In this document: in pieces, positions 6,992-10,331 of the stretch | How positions within the stretch are numbered: position 1 is the first letter of the stretch | Layout of the letters: every line of letters starts with the position of its first letter | Assembly: GCA_905193145.1 (NCBI GenBank) | Contig: CAJJNP010000123.1 | Span: 1-10,331, forward strand | DNA: 10,331 nt | Reading direction: 5' to 3' | DNA from: an uncultured Odoribacter sp. | GTDB taxonomy: Bacteria; Bacteroidota; Bacteroidia; Bacteroidales; Marinifilaceae | Translations under genes and position numbers: made by a program | The notes under the pieces: model-generated | Told to the model about the DNA's origin: nothing | What the model saw: the letters and a program-made list of their open reading frames with translations, nothing else | Databases searched by the model: none

Positions 6992-8808
6992 ATTCTGTTA
7001 TTTATAACGCTCAGCGCGTCAATCAGTCGGTTGTTGTCTTTCTCACTCCGTACCGCAATACGGATATAATTTCCACCATTAAATGCCGATTTCGCAGAAC
7101 AGTCTTTTATAAGAATATTATGCCGTTCAAGCAACAACCGGGTTAGCTCCCCGGCACTATAGTCAGAAATAATCTCACATAAAAAATAATTGGCTTGCGA
7201 AGGGATAACCCTCAGATAAGGAATTTGCTGCAACAAGCCCCAAAAACGTTCCCGTTCCACAACAAACTTCTTACAAGCCCTCTGATAATCATCTTCGTAT
7301 TTGCCAAAGATTTGCATATAAAATTCGGCAAACGAATTGATATTCCAGATAGCTACATCTTTTCTAATGCTGTCAATCAGTCTGGTGTCAGAAGTAGCAA
7401 GTACCCCTAAACGAAGTCCGGGCACACCATAAGATTTTGAAATACTCTTTATTATAATAAGATGTCCATTCTTTTCCAGAATATCATTTGAGAGAAGCGA
7501 GTTCAGCTTGCCTTCTGTAGAAAAGTCAACAAATGACTCATCAATAATCAACCGGATATTTTTGCGCTGAGTCCACCTTATCAGATTCTGCACATCCGGT
7601 ATAGATATAAAATTGCCCGAAGGATTATCCGGATTAATCAACAACAACGAAGAGACAGGCTTATCTTCAAAAAAAGCTTGAAGTTCCTCAACCGTATAAG
7701 TAAAATCTTTATTATTCGGAACATATGGAATCACCGTCCGATTATCCAACCGGTTAGGATATTCCTCAAAAGTGGGAAATACCACACCTATGTTACCGCT
7801 AAGCTTTTCCATCAGACTTTTAATTAATTCGGCGGCGCCATTACCTACACAAGCAAATCTTTGTTTTATACCAAAATACTTAGCAATCAAAAGACTGTTG
7901 ACATTCATCCCCGACGGATATTCCGTCAATAAAATATCAAAATTAGCTTTCATTTCCTCCCGCATACGACGAGTAGGGAAATAAGGATTAACCAAATAAC
8001 AGAAGTCTAAAAGATTAGGGAAGCGCCAATATCCTCCAAAACGTTTCTGATAAAGCGATACTTGTTTTCCAGAAGGAGCAAAAAGAGATTCGGCAATATC
8101 CAAGTCCTGAACATCGTCTATCTCATACCATTTCTGTCCGGTCAGTGGAAGGGCCTTCAAATCGCAGTTATCCAGCAACGTTATAACACGCAGCACCTGC
8201 TCGTAATATTCATTATTGCCCAACGCTTTAGTATAGGCCTCCAGGAACGGAACATAATGTGTCGTTAAGAACTCTTTACTGAATTTATAAACATTCGTAG
8301 TTTTATAGTATTGTTCCGCATCACTGTATTTAAATGCTTTCTTCGGTATGAAGTTTACAATGTTATTTTCATCATCCAAACGCACCATTGTACCGTCCAT
8401 CCAAGTTTCATACTTATCCACCAAAGCTAAATTAGGATAAGGATTGTCCAAGATCAGACGAAATAAAGAGTCTTCAAAAATCAAGTCCGATTCTATCAAT
8501 AAAGTATCATCTTTCTGCAATTCTTCCTTTGCCAAAGATAAAGAATATATATTATTCGTTTTATCATAAATCTTATTCTCTATATATTCTATGGCAAGTC
8601 CATTATAGGTATTTCCTAAAAAAGCCCTCAGTTCTTCTCCCTTATACCCTATTACAATAATGATCCGCGTCAGGGGTAAAGAAGACAGTTGAGTTAAAAC
8701 ACGCTCTATTAAAGTTATTCCATTAACTTTAATCATACATTTTGTATTGTTCTTTGTCAGTTCGCCCAGACGTTTTCCCATCCCGGCAGCCAGAATAACT
8801 GCTTGCAT
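6988..8808 (-). CDS. Bifunctional LicC/PntC-like nucleotidyltransferase fused to class I/II PLP aminotransferase
   Basis: One 606-residue chain carries two enzymes. Residues 1 to about 245 form a nucleotidyltransferase of the LicC type: VILAAGMGKRLG (4-15), TKCMIKVNG (22-30), the metal acid in IESD (105-108) and WYEIDDVQDLDIA (227-239). Such domains charge a phospho- or phosphono-amine with CMP from CTP. Residues 251 to 606 form a fold-type I PLP enzyme close to histidinol-phosphate aminotransferase and the threonine-phosphate decarboxylase CobD: VGNGAAELI (321-329), NPDNPSG (392-398), IIDESFVDF (421-429; D423), SISKSYG with the Schiff-base lysine K458, GLRLG (R466) and YIRIAVRS (581-588). 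All key residues are present in both halves, so both should be active. The fusion suggests the PLP product is handed to the nucleotidyltransferase. Candidates are phosphoethanolamine from phosphoserine (decarboxylation) or 2-aminoethylphosphonate (transamination); the latter fits the phosphonate-tailoring PntC group. It heads the cassette with the cyclodeaminase homologue and LicD. Confidence 0.92.
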   Translation of the reverse strand: MQAVILAAGMGKRLGELTKNNTKCMIKVNGITLIERVLTQLSSLPLTRIIIVIGYKGEELRAFLGNTYNGLAIEYIENKIYDKTNNIYSLSLAKEELQKDDTLLIESDLIFEDSLFRLILDNPYPNLALVDKYETWMDGTMVRLDDENNIVNFIPKKAFKYSDAEQYYKTTNVYKFSKEFLTTHYVPFLEAYTKALGNNEYYEQVLRVITLLDNCDLKALPLTGQKWYEIDDVQDLDIAESLFAPSGKQVSLYQKRFGGYWRFPNLLDFCYLVNPYFPTRRMREEMKANFDILLTEYPSGMNVNSLLIAKYFGIKQRFACVGNGAAELIKSLMEKLSGNIGVVFPTFEEYPNRLDNRTVIPYVPNNKDFTYTVEELQAFFEDKPVSSLLLINPDNPSGNFISIPDVQNLIRWTQRKNIRLIIDESFVDFSTEGKLNSLLSNDILEKNGHLIIIKSISKSYGVPGLRLGVLATSDTRLIDSIRKDVAIWNINSFAEFYMQIFGKYEDDYQRACKKFVVERERFWGLLQQIPYLRVIPSQANYFLCEIISDYSAGELTRLLLERHNILIKDCSAKSAFNGGNYIRIAVRSEKDNNRLIDALSVINNRI

Positions 8809-8988
8809 GTTTATATTTTAAATATTAATACGTTATAACTTTAAAAGGATAAGAAATCCAATGAATGCAAAAGTCGAGTTTTTTTATAACATGAGCAAAT
8901 TCTATGCATTAATCTTAATTGAAAGTCAATAATTTTAAAAGCATGAAGAGCACATTATCTATATTTTTCCCAGATATTCGTTTCAACA
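8809..8988. other. AT-rich 180-bp spacer before the aminotransferase fusion gene
   Basis: No coding frame of note and no exact TAnnTTTG on the minus strand was found here; TAGAATTTG (8909-8917 on the minus strand) is one base too long in its spacer. The cassette may therefore depend on read-through from the GT2 gene upstream or on a weaker promoter. No strong terminator-like hairpin was seen. Confidence 0.5.
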
Positions 8989-9972
8989 TCAAGGACGCCA
9001 ATCTTTTTTCTTAAAATAGAAATTGAAAAAGTAGTATGGCTTCCAGAAATAAACAATTTTCCTCAAACGTTTATAACACCGAGGCTCTATCTCTTCTTTC
9101 GACAAATAAAGCAAAATTTTCAACTTTTGCCTCATATCCTCAATCGGTTCCCAAAAATACATCACTTTGGTCATCGACAGAATCTGTTTGAATAAAGCAA
9201 AACAGATATTTATAATTCTCGTCAATTCAACATAAAGTTCTTTTCCCTCGAACAAAGCCTGTTCTTTTATAAATTGTATCCGTGCAAACTCTGACAAAAA
9301 ATGATGATACAAGTTCAAAGGCTTAACAGTATGGCAAATACTTCCCTGGCGTTCTACATAAAAATAAAACGCTTTGTCAATCCATGCTATCCTCTGACAC
9401 AGAAGTATACATTGATGCATCGCCGCCCTATCTTCATAAAGAACTCCCTCGGGAAAAAGAAATGAATCAAACAGTTCCCTCTTAAACAGCTTCGTACAAG
9501 CCGAACAGCTCATTTTCTCCTGCATCATTTCCCTTAAAACTTCACGTCGAGAACACAGATAAACCTCCCCGGAGTTAGGATAGGGAGAGTCAGTGTGCAT
9601 ATCCGGATATTCATAACAAAAATTACAATACGTCATATCAGCCTGATTCCGTACCAATGCATCAACCATTTCCTCATACATAGTGGAGGATATATGATCA
9701 TCACTATCAATAAAACCTATATATTCAGATGTTGCTTCTTTAATACCGGCATTGCGTGCCGTCGAAAGATCTGCAACAGGCAAATGGAGAACTTTGATAC
9801 GCGAGTCAAGCTTAGCATATGCGTCGCACATTGCAGGAGAATCGTCTGTTGAAAGATTATCTACCAGAATTATTTCAATATCTTTCAAAGACTGGTCTCT
9901 CACTGACTCTACACACTTGCGAAGATAATCTGCAGTATTATGAACCGGAATAATAACACTTACTATACTCAT
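8989..9972 (-). CDS. GT2 family glycosyltransferase
   Basis: The protein (327 residues from the chosen start) is a GT2 enzyme: SIVSVIIPVHNTADYLRKC at the N-terminus, VDNLSTDDS (37-45) as the nucleotide loop (a variant of DDGSTD), DLSTARNAGIKEA (68-80), FIDSDDHIS (87-95) with the metal-binding acids, and LYEDRAAMHQC further on as the ED region. The tail is very aromatic and basic (YFWKPYYFFNFYFKKK near the end), likely a membrane-surface contact. An in-frame ATG at 10000-10002 would add ten residues, but the best promoter (-7 at 10013-10020) would place transcription start almost on it. The ATG at 9970-9972, preceded by AAAAGGG, gives the usual GT2 N-terminus and a leader of about 35 nt, so I choose it. 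It lies 180 bp before the cassette and probably shares its transcript. Sugar specificity is unknown. Confidence 0.92.
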   Translation of the reverse strand: MSIVSVIIPVHNTADYLRKCVESVRDQSLKDIEIILVDNLSTDDSPAMCDAYAKLDSRIKVLHLPVADLSTARNAGIKEATSEYIGFIDSDDHISSTMYEEMVDALVRNQADMTYCNFCYEYPDMHTDSPYPNSGEVYLCSRREVLREMMQEKMSCSACTKLFKRELFDSFLFPEGVLYEDRAAMHQCILLCQRIAWIDKAFYFYVERQGSICHTVKPLNLYHHFLSEFARIQFIKEQALFEGKELYVELTRIINICFALFKQILSMTKVMYFWEPIEDMRQKLKILLYLSKEEIEPRCYKRLRKIVYFWKPYYFFNFYFKKKDWRP

Positions 9973-10012
9973 TTCCAAACCCTTTTCTATGCATAAATGC
10001 ATTTAGTTACAA

Positions 10013-10020
10013 CAAAAATA
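10013..10020 (-). promoter_or_regulatory. Bacteroides-type -7 element for the leftward GT2 gene
   Basis: On the minus strand the site reads TATTTTTG, an exact TAnnTTTG. A CTTG (-33-like) lies at 10041-10044 with a 20-nt spacer, close to the expected distance. The predicted transcription start is near 10006, supporting the ATG at 9972 over that at 10002. Confidence 0.65.
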
Positions 10021-10035
10021 CAAATAAATATCCGC

Positions 10036-10044
10036 CTTGACAAG
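10036..10044. promoter_or_regulatory. Shared palindromic -33 region of divergent promoters
   Basis: CTTGACAAG is an inverted repeat (CTTG, one central base, CAAG). Each arm supplies a -33-like TTG for one of two back-to-back promoters, with 22 nt to the plus-strand -7 and 20 nt to the minus-strand -7. The two transcription units thus share one small core and their polymerases would compete. Confidence 0.5.
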
Positions 10045-10061
10045 TTTACAAAAATATTTCT

Positions 10062-10069
10062 TATATTTG
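10062..10069 (+). promoter_or_regulatory. Bacteroides-type -7 element for the rightward GT-B gene
   Basis: TATATTTG matches TAnnTTTG exactly, 19 bp before the ATG at 10089; the leader would be only about 13 nt. The TTG at 10037-10039 serves as a -33-like partner. Confidence 0.65.
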
Positions 10070-10088
10070 TCGAAAATCCAAGCTACTA

Positions 10089-10331
10089 ATGTCAAAAAAG
10101 AATATTTTAATTACAACCTCGGTTTTTCCATACCCACTTAACTCAGGAGGAGCACAAGCCCAGTATCATATGATTAATGCTCTTCGAAAAAAAATGCAAA
10201 TCTCTTTTGCATATGTTTCTACAAATATAAAAAATGAAACGGCTTTAAAAAAAGAGTGGCCTGATGTAAAATTTCATCCTTATCAAGAGCAGCGCCCTTG
10301 CTGGCTCATCAGAAAATACAGAAAGAAAATA
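10089..10331 (+). CDS. GT-B glycosyltransferase (GT4-like), partial N-terminus
   Basis: Only the first 81 codons are in the window; the frame is open to the right edge. MSKKNILITTSVFPYPLNSG followed by GAQAQYHMINAL is the N-terminal beta-strand, glycine-rich loop and first helix typical of GT-B enzymes of family 4, which bind the acceptor in this domain. The second strand (ISFAYVS) fits the same fold. The donor-binding C-terminal domain is beyond the window, so specificity cannot be discussed. It is divergent from the GT2 gene at 8989-9972, sharing a compact promoter region, and likely starts another block of the same glycan locus. Family assignment from the N-terminus alone is good but not certain. 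Confidence 0.8.
   Translation, partial: MSKKNILITTSVFPYPLNSGGAQAQYHMINALRKKMQISFAYVSTNIKNETALKKEWPDVKFHPYQEQRPCWLIRKYRKKI

Noticed and set aside
9595..9852. Open frame on the plus strand, 85 codons
   Set aside because: It is a shadow of the GT2 gene at 8989-9972, covering its conserved N-terminal half.
10037..10067. TTGACA with a TATATT further on, like an enterobacterial sigma-70 promoter
   Set aside because: The gap to TATATT is 19 bp, longer than the standard 17, and the host appears to be a Bacteroidales organism using TAnnTTTG; the same bases are better explained as that type of promoter.

Overview
The window reads as part of a surface-glycan locus (lipopolysaccharide/lipooligosaccharide or capsule) from a Bacteroidales bacterium, probably Bacteroides or a close relative. 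The basis is the AT-rich DNA, several copies of the Bacteroides-type -7 element TAnnTTTG at sensible distances from starts, mostly absent Shine-Dalgarno sequences, and the mix of glycosyltransferases. I see no rRNA, tRNA, insertion sequence, integrase or CRISPR array.

Layout from left to right. (1) Positions 1-2400, minus strand: a tight three-gene run of a GT11-like (fucosyltransferase-type) enzyme, a GT2 enzyme with a galactosyltransferase-like C-terminal part, and a GT2 enzyme cut by the left edge. (2) Positions 2401-3492: a long AT-rich divergent spacer of about 1.1 kb holding a promoter at each end, a short imperfect hairpin and a possible 26-codon gene or gene remnant. (3) Positions 3493-5282, plus strand: two GT2 glycosyltransferases, the first of the WaaE/KdtX type. 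(4) Positions 5284-9972, minus strand and convergent with block 3 with only 1 bp between stop codons: a GT2 gene, then a three-gene cassette (a nucleotidyltransferase-aminotransferase fusion, an ornithine cyclodeaminase/mu-crystallin family enzyme and a LicD family transferase). (5) From 10089, plus strand: the start of a GT-B (GT4-like) glycosyltransferase, divergent from block 4 across a very compact double promoter.

How the genes may work together: the glycosyltransferases would build the oligosaccharide. The cassette at 5284-8808 looks like a self-contained route for making, CMP/CDP-activating and attaching a small phosphorylated (or phosphonylated) amine to that glycan. The PLP domain would make an amine, the fused LicC/PntC-like domain would activate it with a nucleotide, the cyclodeaminase homologue would modify a precursor or the amine, and LicD would transfer the phospho-substituent. 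The substrate cannot be read from the sequence. Phosphoethanolamine made from phosphoserine and 2-aminoethylphosphonate are the two leading ideas, and the cyclodeaminase homologue suggests a further, unusual modification. This cassette is the most interesting part of the window.
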